A DNA stretch of 13,222 nucleotides. Source: SIG622 sp045652245 (GTDB lineage Bacteria; Bacillota; Clostridia; Oscillospirales; CAG-382). Below the pieces are notes generated by a model. That model did not search any database. It saw only the letters and a list, made by a program, of their open reading frames with translations, and was not told the origin of the DNA. The translations under genes and the position numbers were made by a program. Shown piece after piece: positions 6,152 through 13,222 of this stretch; the stretch's first letter is position 1, and the number at the start of each line of letters is the position of its first letter. The DNA is taken from positions 1 to 13,222 of the forward strand of contig JAZRTY010000045.1 in the NCBI GenBank assembly GCA_045652245.1. The letters are read 5' to 3'.

Positions 6152-7180
6152 ATGAAAAAAACAAATAAATTTTCGAAGCTTTTCTCGGCTGAAATATTCC
6201 CTCTTGTTCTTGTTCTGCTAATATATGCAGTTGTCGCTTTCTTCCTTTATTCCGGTAATCTTTCCCGTCAGTACACAAATATGCTGACCTCAATTTCTTG
6301 TTATGTGGCACTTGCTGTATCCTTAAACCTTGTAGTAGGACTTCTCGGCGAGCTTTCTCTCGGACACGCAGGCTTTATGTCGGTAGGTCTTTTTACAGGG
6401 TGTCTTGTGTCGGTATTTTTTGAAGGAATGCTCCCACTTTATATAAGACTTCCACTTTCTATGATAATCGGTGGTCTTATGGCAGCACTTGTAGGGCTTG
6501 TTGTCGGACTTCCTGCACTCAGACTCAAGGGTGACTATCTTGCAATTGTTACTCTTGGTTGTGGTGAAATTATAAAGAATATTATAAATAATATTGATAT
6601 AACAAGCGGACCTTTAAAAGGAGTTCTTGCAGGTGCGCTCGGCCTTAATACCGGTTCAATTTACGTATCAAAGGCAGGAAAGCTTTTCCCGTATGCCGTT
6701 GTGCTTGTGCTGCTGGTTGTAATTGTAATGATGAACATAAAGGACTCAAAACACGGAAGAGCCATTATGGCAATAAGGGATAACAGAATTGCAGCAGAAG
6801 CAACGGGTGTTAATGTTACATACTATAAGCTTATGGTATTTATCCTTGCAGCCTTCTTTGCAGGAATGGCAGGGGTTCTTTACGGACACAGCCTTGCAAA
6901 TATAAAGGCTGCGACCTTCGACTATAATATGTCTATTGAAATTCTGGTTATCGTCGTTCTCGGCGGTATGGGAAGTATTACAGGTTCTGTTGTTGCGGCA
7001 ATTATCTTAAGATTGCTCCCCGAGGTACTTCGTTCACTTCCCGAGTTGCTTGTGTGGCTTCCGGAGGGAATAGGCAAGGCTATTATGAATGTTGCCGACA
7101 AGCGTATGCTTATTTACTCGGTGCTTCTGATAGTATTTATGCTTGTTAAAGAAACGAAAATGAAAAAGAAGGAAATATAG
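6152..7180 (+). CDS. livM: Branched-chain amino acid ABC transporter permease LivM
   Basis: A 342-residue inner-membrane permease, partner of LivH in the channel. Seen: multiple hydrophobic segments, the LivM signatures GLLGELSLGHAGFMSVG (63-79) and PALRLKGDYLAIVTLG (121-136) then GEI, and the coupling loop GRAIMAIRDNRIAAEATGV (202-220). The position after TLG, commonly Phe, is Cys137 here. The basic tail KETKMKKKEI suits a cytoplasmic C-terminus. A very strong site, AAAGGAGGGGG (6135-6145), precedes ATG 6152. livG begins 16 nt after its stop, so the two are clearly co-transcribed. Confidence 0.95.
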   Translation: MKKTNKFSKLFSAEIFPLVLVLLIYAVVAFFLYSGNLSRQYTNMLTSISCYVALAVSLNLVVGLLGELSLGHAGFMSVGLFTGCLVSVFFEGMLPLYIRLPLSMIIGGLMAALVGLVVGLPALRLKGDYLAIVTLGCGEIIKNIINNIDITSGPLKGVLAGALGLNTGSIYVSKAGKLFPYAVVLVLLVVIVMMNIKDSKHGRAIMAIRDNRIAAEATGVNVTYYKLMVFILAAFFAGMAGVLYGHSLANIKAATFDYNMSIEILVIVVLGGMGSITGSVVAAIILRLLPEVLRSLPELLVWLPEGIGKAIMNVADKRMLIYSVLLIVFMLVKETKMKKKEI

Positions 7181-7195
7181 GAAGGGGGAATCGGA

Positions 7196-8053
7196 ATGTC
7201 AAATAAAGAATACAAAAAAGAAGGCTCAAATCTTGTACAGTATCCTATAAACGCATATATTCCCGAGCGTGATGCCGACAAATCTCCCATACTTGAAGTA
7301 AGCCACCTTGGTATTGACTTCGGAGGACTTACTGCCGTTGACGATTTCTCGCTTTGGGTTGGAAGAACTGAAATTGCAGGTCTTATCGGTCCTAATGGTG
7401 CCGGTAAAACCACAGTATTCAATCTGCTTACAAATGTGTATACCCCTACTCGTGGAACGATTATGCTTGACGGCGTTTCAACGGCGTCCAAGAGTGTAGC
7501 ACAGGTAAACCGTATGGGAATTGCCAGAACCTTCCAGAATATAAGACTCTTTAATAATCTGTCAGTACTTGATAACGTAAAGGTAGGACTTCACAACAGC
7601 ATAAACGAAAACCTCTTTACAAGTGTAACTCACGCATTCGGCTATAAAAAGGCAGAGAAAAAATCACGCGAGAGGGCGCTTGAGCTTCTTGACTTTTTCG
7701 ATATGGCACCACTTGCAGATCAGAGCGCAGGAAATCTCCCGTACGGAGCACAGAGAAGACTTGAGATAGTTCGTGCTTTGGCAACAAACCCGAAGGTTCT
7801 CCTTCTTGACGAGCCTGCAGCAGGTATGAACCCGTCTGAAACAGACGAGCTTATGACAAATATCCGCAGAATAAGAGACACCTTCCATATTGCAGTTATC
7901 CTTATTGAACACGATATGAAGCTTGTTATGAATATCTGTGAGGGAATTTGTGTGCTTGACCACGGTAAGGTTATTGCTAAAGGTTCACCTGATGAGATAA
8001 AATCCAACCCCAAAGTAATCGAAGCATATCTCGGAAAACAAAAGGAGGCGTAA
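7196..8053 (+). CDS. livG: Branched-chain amino acid ABC transporter ATPase LivG
   Basis: A 285-residue cytoplasmic ATPase that powers the transporter with LivF. Seen: Walker A GPNGAGKT (65-72), the LivG-type FQNIRLF (113-119), ABC signature LPYGAQRR (181-188), Walker B VLLLDEP (201-207), the AAGMNP motif (208-213) characteristic of LivG, and switch His239. The signature has P-Y-G in place of the canonical S-G-G, which is usual in this subfamily. The core starts at ILEVSHLGIDFGG, so there is an N-terminal extension of about 31 residues, longer than most LivG. The start is supported by GAAGGGGG at 7181-7188. The stop codon abuts the palindromic element at 8053-8157. Confidence 0.95.
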   Translation: MSNKEYKKEGSNLVQYPINAYIPERDADKSPILEVSHLGIDFGGLTAVDDFSLWVGRTEIAGLIGPNGAGKTTVFNLLTNVYTPTRGTIMLDGVSTASKSVAQVNRMGIARTFQNIRLFNNLSVLDNVKVGLHNSINENLFTSVTHAFGYKKAEKKSRERALELLDFFDMAPLADQSAGNLPYGAQRRLEIVRALATNPKVLLLDEPAAGMNPSETDELMTNIRRIRDTFHIAVILIEHDMKLVMNICEGICVLDHGKVIAKGSPDEIKSNPKVIEAYLGKQKEA

Positions 8054-8157
8054 AGTTTGAATATAATTGCCCATAGCACCACTTTTTGCACGGGGCAGTA
8101 CGGCGTACAGCACCACTTGCTTCAAAGTGGCACTGTGAACAATTCTATTTCAAACTT
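8053..8157 (-). mobile_element. 105-bp near-palindrome with terminal inverted repeats (MITE-like or structured RNA)
   Basis: The left end AAGTTTGAATATAATTG (8053-8069) matches the reverse complement of the right end (8140-8157), AAGTTTGAAATAGAATTG, with one indel and one mismatch. The similarity continues inward through a shared CCACTTT and reaches the centre GTACGGCGTAC (8098-8108), so the whole element is an imperfect hairpin with arms of roughly 45-50 bp. Most arm differences become G-U pairs if the minus strand is transcribed, so folding favours that strand. Local alternatives exist, for example CCACTT (8113-8118) with AAGTGG (8125-8130). No transposase and no clear target-site duplication is seen. 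Confidence 0.55.
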
Positions 8158-8190
8158 GATTTTGCTAAAGGTAAGAAAGGAATTTAAGTT

Positions 8191-8889
8191 ATGTTAAAAG
8201 TAGATAATATAAACGTATATTACGGCAAAATTCACGCTCTCAAGGATATTTCCTTTACAGTACCGCAGGGTGAAATTGTAGCTCTTATCGGTGCTAACGG
8301 TGCTGGTAAATCAACAACACTTAAGACGATTTCGGGAATGTTGCGTTCAAAAACGGGTAATATACAGTTTATGGATAATAGTATTTCAAGTCTTGAGTCT
8401 TATAAGATTATAACAAGAGGTCTTGCACATGTACCCGAGGGAAGAAGAATTTTTCTTCAGATGACGGTAATGGAAAATTTAGAGATGGGTGCATATATCA
8501 GAAATGACAATATAAAGGAAAGCCTTGAAGATGTTTTCAACAGATTCCCCCGACTTTTACACCGTAAAAATCAGATAGCAGGGACACTCTCGGGTGGTGA
8601 ACAGCAGATGCTTGCTATGGGAAGAGCCCTTATGAGTAAACCTAAAATGCTGATGCTTGACGAGCCGTCAATGGGTCTGGCCCCTATTCTTGTTGACCAG
8701 ATTTTTGATATAATACGCGAACTTCACAAGATGGGAACAACAATTCTGCTTGTTGAGCAGAACGCAGGAAAGGCTCTTGAAATTGCCGACCATGCGTATG
8801 TTTTGGAATCAGGTAAGATTGTACTTTCCGGAACGGGTGCTGAACTTGCAGCAAGTGATGCCGTAAAGAAAGCATATCTTGGTGGTTAA
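8191..8889 (+). CDS. livF: Branched-chain amino acid ABC transporter ATPase LivF
   Basis: A 232-residue cytoplasmic ATPase, the second motor subunit of the transporter. Seen: the start LKVDNINVYYGKIHALKDISF, typical of LivF, Walker A GANGAGKS (34-41), VPEGRRIF (81-88), ABC signature LSGGEQQ (133-139), Walker B MLMLDEP (153-159), and LLVEQNA (186-192) with Gln in the usual switch-His position, a LivF trait. It ends in AYLGG as LivF commonly does. Length is normal. AAAGGAA (8176-8182) precedes ATG 8191. It is separated from livG by 137 nt, nearly all of it the palindromic element, whereas livG and livF are usually adjacent. Confidence 0.95.
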   Translation: MLKVDNINVYYGKIHALKDISFTVPQGEIVALIGANGAGKSTTLKTISGMLRSKTGNIQFMDNSISSLESYKIITRGLAHVPEGRRIFLQMTVMENLEMGAYIRNDNIKESLEDVFNRFPRLLHRKNQIAGTLSGGEQQMLAMGRALMSKPKMLMLDEPSMGLAPILVDQIFDIIRELHKMGTTILLVEQNAGKALEIADHAYVLESGKIVLSGTGAELAASDAVKKAYLGG

Positions 8890-8907
8890 TTATTTTAACT
8901 TTTAACG

Positions 8908-8929
8908 GGGGTGGTTTTTTAATCACCCC
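8908..8929 (+). terminator. Hairpin at the end of the liv operon
   Basis: GGGGTGGTT (8908-8916) pairs with AATCACCCC (8921-8929), with one G-U pair and a TTTT loop, 18 nt after the livF stop. The T-run is in the loop, not after the stem, so this is not a classic intrinsic terminator, but its place at the operon end suggests a 3' end or weak terminator. The rest of the gap to 8970 is AT-rich and featureless. Confidence 0.45.
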
Positions 8930-8982
8930 TATGATAAATTAAAGTAGTATTTTTAAAGACTTTATTTCAGAAAGGAACACAA

Positions 8983-9611
8983 ATGAAAAACGTATTACTT
9001 TTGGGAGATTCAATCCGTATAGGCTATGATAAATCTGTGGATAAAACACTTGAGGGAAAGGCTAACGTTCTTTATCCTAAGGTAAACTGTGGGTTGTCTT
9101 CCACATTGCTCAGATTTTCCACGAATATTTAAGTGGAGTAAAGGGTGAAGATGTGGATGTTGTTCACTGGAACGCAGGACTCTGGGACTGTCTGCGACTT
9201 TTCGGGGAAGAGCCTCATACTCCGATTGACGTGTATGCTTATTATATTGAAAGAATCTGTATCAGAATAAAGAAAATATGTCCGAATGCAAAGGTAATAT
9301 TTGCAACATCAACAAAGGTACTTTCCGAAAAAATGGATAAGGATTTTAAACGTTATAACGAAGATATTGAAAAGTATAACGAGGTTGCCGTAAATATCGT
9401 TAAGAAATACGGCTTTGAAATCAATGATTTGTATGCTTTGTCGGTGTCACTTCCGGAAGAGGTTCATTCTGACCCTGTACATTATTACACAAGTGCCGGA
9501 ACGCAGGCTTTTACAAATCAGGTCCTCTTGCATATTGCACCTGCTCTGGGTATTACCGAAAAGCTTGAATATCGCGAGGAAATGTACACTGACGCACCTA
9601 TCGGAATCTGA
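8983..9611 (+). pseudogene. SGNH/GDSL-type hydrolase, broken by a one-base frameshift
   Basis: ATG 8983 follows AAAGGA (8971-8976) by 6 nt and opens MKNVLLLGDSIRIGYD, the SGNH block I with nucleophile Ser10. This frame stops at TAA 9130-9132 after 49 codons. Homology resumes one frame over as HIAQIFHEYL, then WNAGLWD and, near the end, D-P-V-H. Restoring one base near 9100-9102 (TTCC to TTCCC) joins both parts into a 209-residue protein, with D164 and H167 completing the expected Ser-His-Asp set. Members are esterases or lipases acting on small esters or acylated sugars; the substrate is unknown. No signal peptide is seen. It is either a recent pseudogene or a sequencing error. The later GTG at 9153 is unlikely to start a real gene because block I would be missing. 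Confidence 0.8.
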
Positions 9612-9653
9612 TTTGTAACTTATATTTATAAAAAATCAAACGGAGAATAATAA

Positions 9654-10592
9654 ATGAGATATTCAGACTCTTTCGGCGAACGTGCCTCTAAAATGTTTTT
9701 AGGAACAGCATACTTCGGTGACGGAATTTCGCGCGAGGATGCGTTTTGTATAATGGATAAATTCCGCGAAAACGGTGGAACGCATATTGATACGGCACGT
9801 CTTTATGCCGACGGTAAATCAGAGGAGATTGTAGGAAGCTGGCTCAAAGACAGAAACGCAATAGAAATGCACGTTTTTACAAAGGGTGCTTATTATGACG
9901 CCGATGCAGGAGAAGCATCAAGAGTGACACCTGAAGACATTGTTTCCGACCTTGAAATGAGCCTTGAGGCTTTGGGGGTTGATTCAATAGAATTTTACTG
10001 GCTTCACCGTGATGACAGAGTAATTGAACCGGGAGATGTGGCAGAGCTTATGAATCGCCTTGTAAAAGAGGGGAAAATCCGGAAATTCGGAGCATCAAAC
10101 TGGTGCTCGGACAGAATAAAAGCTGTTAACGAATATGCCGCGAAGCATTCGCTTATGGGCTTTGCTGCAAGTCAGATACGTTTCAATCCTGCATACTGCC
10201 TTGGTGAGCGAGGTGGACTTGTCGGTATGGACAAGGACGAATTTAAGTTTTATAAGGAATGCCGAATGCCGCTTGTGGCATATTCATCGCAGGCAAAGGG
10301 CTTCTTTTCAAAAATGGCGGAGCAGGGAGAGGCTGCCCTTTCCGAGAAAGCAAGGAAGCGCTATCTTTGTTCTGAAAATCTTGAAAAGCTTGAAGTTATG
10401 AAATCTCTTTCAAAAAAATATAACTGCTCTGTCGGAGCAATAGTATGCAGTGCTATGTGTTCGATAAATTGTCCTGATACCTTCCCCGTAATCGGTGGAA
10501 GCAGGGTTTCACAGATTGAGGACTCAATGTCAGGTGCTGACATTGTACTTGAGAGCGAAGAGCTACAAATACTTTTTAAGGAAATTATGTGA
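9654..10592 (+). CDS. Aldo/keto reductase
   Basis: A 312-residue cytoplasmic oxidoreductase of the aldo/keto reductase superfamily, which reduces carbonyls with NAD(P)H in a TIM barrel. Seen: THIDTARLYADGKSEEIVG (43-61) carrying catalytic D46 and Y51, catalytic Lys77 in VFTKGAY, and His118 in FYWLHRDDR, giving the full Asp-Tyr-Lys-His tetrad. Then come KIRKFGASNW (141-150) and VIGGSRVSQIEDS (279-291), the expected cofactor-binding region. CGGAGA (9641-9646) precedes ATG 9654 by 7 nt. It lies between the hydrolase pseudogene and polA. Neighbours give no substrate, so only the family can be stated. Confidence 0.92.
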   Translation: MRYSDSFGERASKMFLGTAYFGDGISREDAFCIMDKFRENGGTHIDTARLYADGKSEEIVGSWLKDRNAIEMHVFTKGAYYDADAGEASRVTPEDIVSDLEMSLEALGVDSIEFYWLHRDDRVIEPGDVAELMNRLVKEGKIRKFGASNWCSDRIKAVNEYAAKHSLMGFAASQIRFNPAYCLGERGGLVGMDKDEFKFYKECRMPLVAYSSQAKGFFSKMAEQGEAALSEKARKRYLCSENLEKLEVMKSLSKKYNCSVGAIVCSAMCSINCPDTFPVIGGSRVSQIEDSMSGADIVLESEELQILFKEIM

Positions 10593-10622
10593 AAGAATTA
10601 CCAAAGAATATCAATGAAGTCG

Positions 10623-10631
10623 AAAGGAGAG
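10623..10631 (+). promoter_or_regulatory. Ribosome binding site fixing the polA start
   Basis: AAAGGAGAG precedes ATG 10638 with 8 nt between AAGGAG and the start. An in-frame ATG at 10614 would add eight residues but would place this ribosome site inside the gene and has none of its own. Start 10638 is chosen. Confidence 0.75.
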
Positions 10632-10637
10632 CGAAAA

Positions 10638-13184
10638 ATGCAGGACAAGAAAAAAATGCTCGTCATTGACGGAAACAGTATACTCAACAGAGCCTTTTAC
10701 GGAGTAAAGCCATTGACTACCCGTGACGGAAGACCGACAGGTGCAATTTTCGGGTTTGTAAATATTATAATGAAGGCGTATGAGAGTGTAAAACCCGATG
10801 CTTTAGGTATTGCCTTTGATCTGCACGCCCCGACCTTCAGGCATAAGGAATATTCCGAATATAAAGCAGGAAGACACGCAACACCACCCGACTTGCTTGC
10901 ACAGTTTGAACCTTCAAAGGAAATAGCAAGCGCACTCGGCTTTCATATTCTGTCACTTGAAGGGTACGAGGCTGACGATATTCTCGGTACTTGTGCTAAA
11001 GGCGCAGATGACGGTGATTATGAGTGCTATATTCTCACGGGTGACAGAGATTCACTTCAGCTCATAAGTGATAACACCTTTGTACTGCTTGCTAAAAATA
11101 ACGAAACACAGCCTTACACAAAGGAAGTGTTTGCGCAGAACTATGCAGGTCTTTCTCCCGAAAAGCTTATTGAACTCAAAGCCTTAATGGGCGATTCCTC
11201 GGATAATATCCCCGGCGTTCCGGGAATTGGCGAAAAAACAGCCCTCAAGCTTATTTGCGAGTACGGAAGTATTGATAATCTTTATTCCGAGGGTACTATC
11301 GAAAACTCCGATATGTCAGCGAAAATGAAGGAAAAACTGCTGCTCGGCAAGGAGTCGGCGTATCTTTCACGTTTTCTCGGAGAAATTTATTGTAAGGTTC
11401 CACTTCCTCTTTCTTTTGCCGACCTTGAAAAAAAAGAGCAGGATACACAAAAGCTGTACGAACTGTTTTCCGACCTTGAGTTGTCTGTCTTTGTTGAAAG
11501 ATTTTGTAAGGATACAAAGACTGAAAGAGCAGAAAAATTTGAGGATTATGAAAAAATTGAAGCTCTTTCTCAGGCTGAAATCACAAGCGAAATTCTGTTT
11601 GTATATCCCGACACAATGGGAGATTTTATCTACCTTGATTGCGGCAAAAAGTATCTGTTACCGAAAAATGCTGAAAATTTAAAGGCACTTTTCGGCGGCA
11701 TTTATAAGACCGTTCTGTATGACAGCAAGGCAACAGCACATGAATTGCTGCAAGAGGGAACAGAACTTCAGGGTTGTATTTTTGACATAAAGCTTGCAGC
11801 TTATCTTTGCGACCCGTCGGCGAAAAACGAGCCGGAGGAGCTTTCGGGATTTGCGAAAAATGGGGTAGCAGACGATAACGATGAAATTTCAAAGGGCTTT
11901 TCGTTGCTTCTTTCAATGCCTTATCTTTATGACTATTTTTCGCAGCTTCTGAAAACGAATAAATCCGAAAAGCTGTATTACGAAACCGAAATGCCGCTTG
12001 CTGTCGTTCTTGCAAAAATGGAAACAGAGGGCATGGCACTTGATAAAGAGGGACTTGCTTCTTATAACGAGGTGCTTTCCGAAAGGATTGAGCAGCGAAA
12101 AGAAAATATATATGCTCTTGCAGGACAAAGCTTTAATATAAATTCCCCCAAGCAGCTCGGGCAGGTACTCTTTGAAACACTCGGACTTCCGACAATGAAG
12201 AAAACCAAAAGTGGTTATTCAACCGATGCCGAAACCCTTGAGCATCTGCGTGCATATCATCCGATTGTCAATGAAATTCTTGATTTTCGAGCAGTTACAA
12301 AGCTCAAATCTACCTACGGTGACGGGCTGCTTGAGGCACTCGGAGCTGACGGCAGACTTCATACAAGCTTTAAGCACGCATATACTCAGACCGGCAGACT
12401 TTCTTCTGCCGAGCCGAATCTTCAGAATATACCGATAAAAACTGCAGAGGGCAGGGAAATACGCAAATTTTTTGTTGCAAGAAATTCCGATTACTGTCTT
12501 ATTGATGCAGACTATTCGCAGATTGAGCTTCGCATACTTGCAGCACTCTCAGGCGACGAAACTATGATAAATGCCTTCCGTAACGGTGACGATATTCACG
12601 CAATAACGGCTTCACAGGTTTTCGGAGTACCGCTATCTTTGATTACTCCCGAAATGCGAAAGAGTGCAAAGGCAGTAAACTTCGGAATAGTTTACGGAAT
12701 ATCCGATTTTTCCCTTGCAGGTGATATCGGAGTTACAAAAAAAGAGGCGGCATCCTATATTGAGGGGTATTTTGCAAAATACCCGAAGGTCAAGGCATAC
12801 CTTGATACCCTTTGCGAGGATGCCGGCCGTGACGGATATGTAAGTACCCACTTCGGACGACGCAGATATATTCCCGAGCTTGCAAATACCAAAAAAACAA
12901 TTCAGGCACTCGGACGCAGATATGCTATGAATACACCGATTCAGGGAACGGCTGCCGATATTATAAAAATTGCTATGGTAAATACCGATAAGGCACTCTG
13001 CAAATCGGGACTCGATGCAAAGCTGATACTTCAGGTACACGACGAACTGATTGTGGAATGTAAAAAGAGTGATGCTGAAAGGGCAGGCGAAATCTTACGT
13101 CGTGAGATGGAAAATGCAGCTTCTGTCGGTGTTCCTCTTTCTGTTGACCTGCATATTGCAGATACCTGGTTTGATGCGCATTGA
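10638..13184 (+). CDS. polA: DNA polymerase I (5'-nuclease and polymerase; degenerate proofreading domain)
   Basis: An 848-residue enzyme that removes RNA primers and fills gaps in replication and repair. The N-terminal 5'-nuclease (about 1-290) has D11 in MLVIDGNS, EADD (111-114), TGDRD (134-138) and the helix-hairpin-helix GDSSDNIPGVPGIGEKTA (185-202). The middle domain (about 315-450) has the 3'-5' exonuclease fold region but lacks the DxE start, the later Asp in the NxxxD region and the final YxxxD, so proofreading is predicted dead, as in several Firmicutes. The polymerase domain has TGRLSSAEPNLQNIP (585-599), motif A DYSQIELR (625-632), motif B RKSAKAVNFGIVYG (674-687) with Phe682, and motif C QVHDE (799-803). 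Length is typical (about 850-930). It starts 45 nt after the aldo/keto reductase. The last 38 nt of the window hold no gene. Confidence 0.97.
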   Translation: MQDKKKMLVIDGNSILNRAFYGVKPLTTRDGRPTGAIFGFVNIIMKAYESVKPDALGIAFDLHAPTFRHKEYSEYKAGRHATPPDLLAQFEPSKEIASALGFHILSLEGYEADDILGTCAKGADDGDYECYILTGDRDSLQLISDNTFVLLAKNNETQPYTKEVFAQNYAGLSPEKLIELKALMGDSSDNIPGVPGIGEKTALKLICEYGSIDNLYSEGTIENSDMSAKMKEKLLLGKESAYLSRFLGEIYCKVPLPLSFADLEKKEQDTQKLYELFSDLELSVFVERFCKDTKTERAEKFEDYEKIEALSQAEITSEILFVYPDTMGDFIYLDCGKKYLLPKNAENLKALFGGIYKTVLYDSKATAHELLQEGTELQGCIFDIKLAAYLCDPSAKNEPEELSGFAKNGVADDNDEISKGFSLLLSMPYLYDYFSQLLKTNKSEKLYYETEMPLAVVLAKMETEGMALDKEGLASYNEVLSERIEQRKENIYALAGQSFNINSPKQLGQVLFETLGLPTMKKTKSGYSTDAETLEHLRAYHPIVNEILDFRAVTKLKSTYGDGLLEALGADGRLHTSFKHAYTQTGRLSSAEPNLQNIPIKTAEGREIRKFFVARNSDYCLIDADYSQIELRILAALSGDETMINAFRNGDDIHAITASQVFGVPLSLITPEMRKSAKAVNFGIVYGISDFSLAGDIGVTKKEAASYIEGYFAKYPKVKAYLDTLCEDAGRDGYVSTHFGRRRYIPELANTKKTIQALGRRYAMNTPIQGTAADIIKIAMVNTDKALCKSGLDAKLILQVHDELIVECKKSDAERAGEILRREMENAASVGVPLSVDLHIADTWFDAH

Positions 13185-13222
13185 TTAAGATTATATAGGA
13201 ATCCCCGAAAGCCACAGCTGTG

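Noticed and set aside
7114..7491. Long antisense frames within livG, polA and other genes
   Set aside because: They mirror well-supported + strand genes, have no family resemblance and no suitable ribosome sites.
9153..9611. Independent gene starting at GTG 9153
   Set aside because: It lacks the SGNH block I, which is found just upstream in the other frame behind a good ribosome site; a frameshifted single gene explains it better.
13213..13222. CACAGCTGTG palindrome at the window end
   Set aside because: A 10-bp palindrome cut by the window edge; it may belong to a terminator or repeat after polA, but nothing more can be seen.
1..13222. CRISPR array, prophage, tRNA/rRNA, toxin-antitoxin or defence cluster
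   Set aside because: No spaced repeats, phage genes, RNA genes or known defence domains were found in any part of the window; the partial DUF559 tail alone is not enough.

Overview
The window looks like a chromosomal stretch from a low-to-moderate GC Gram-positive anaerobe of the Clostridia, most likely an Oscillospiraceae/Ruminococcus-type gut bacterium. This rests on strong AGGAG-type ribosome sites, a lipoprotein-type binding protein, a DNA polymerase I with a degenerate proofreading domain, and the style of the intergenic palindromes. The genus is inferred, not proven. All recognised genes are on the + strand.

Layout. (1) 1-140: the last codons of a gene resembling DUF559 (VSR-like nuclease fold), whose stop codon lies inside a double-hairpin palindromic repeat. 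(2) 176-3589: an AAC(3)-family N-acetyltransferase, tsaE (tRNA t6A synthesis) and a class B penicillin-binding protein of the PBP2/MrdA type, closely spaced and probably co-transcribed. (3) 3654-8889: a complete branched-chain amino acid ABC transporter (binding lipoprotein, LivH, LivM, LivG, LivF), preceded by a good sigma-A promoter and a leader of about 100 nt. (4) 8983-9611: an SGNH/GDSL hydrolase gene broken by a one-base frameshift. (5) 9654-10592: an aldo/keto reductase. (6) 10638-13184: DNA polymerase I, complete.

How the genes work together. The five liv genes form one functional unit. The lipoprotein captures the ligand outside the membrane, LivH and LivM form the channel, and LivG and LivF hydrolyse ATP. 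Two spacers in this operon are long and structured, whereas LivH-LivM and LivM-LivG are only about 16 nt apart. Binding protein to LivH has a hairpin flanked by direct repeats, then a compact three-way-junction fold. LivG to LivF has a 105-bp near-palindrome with terminal inverted repeats that looks like a MITE or structured-RNA element. The other genes are housekeeping or metabolic and have no evident link to each other.

I found no phage, CRISPR, defence, toxin-antitoxin or biosynthetic system. The most unusual material is non-coding: the elements at 8053-8157, 5138-5202 and 93-140. Coding surprises are modest: the frameshifted hydrolase, the ambiguous start of the penicillin-binding protein gene, and tsaE without its usual tsaB partner beside it.
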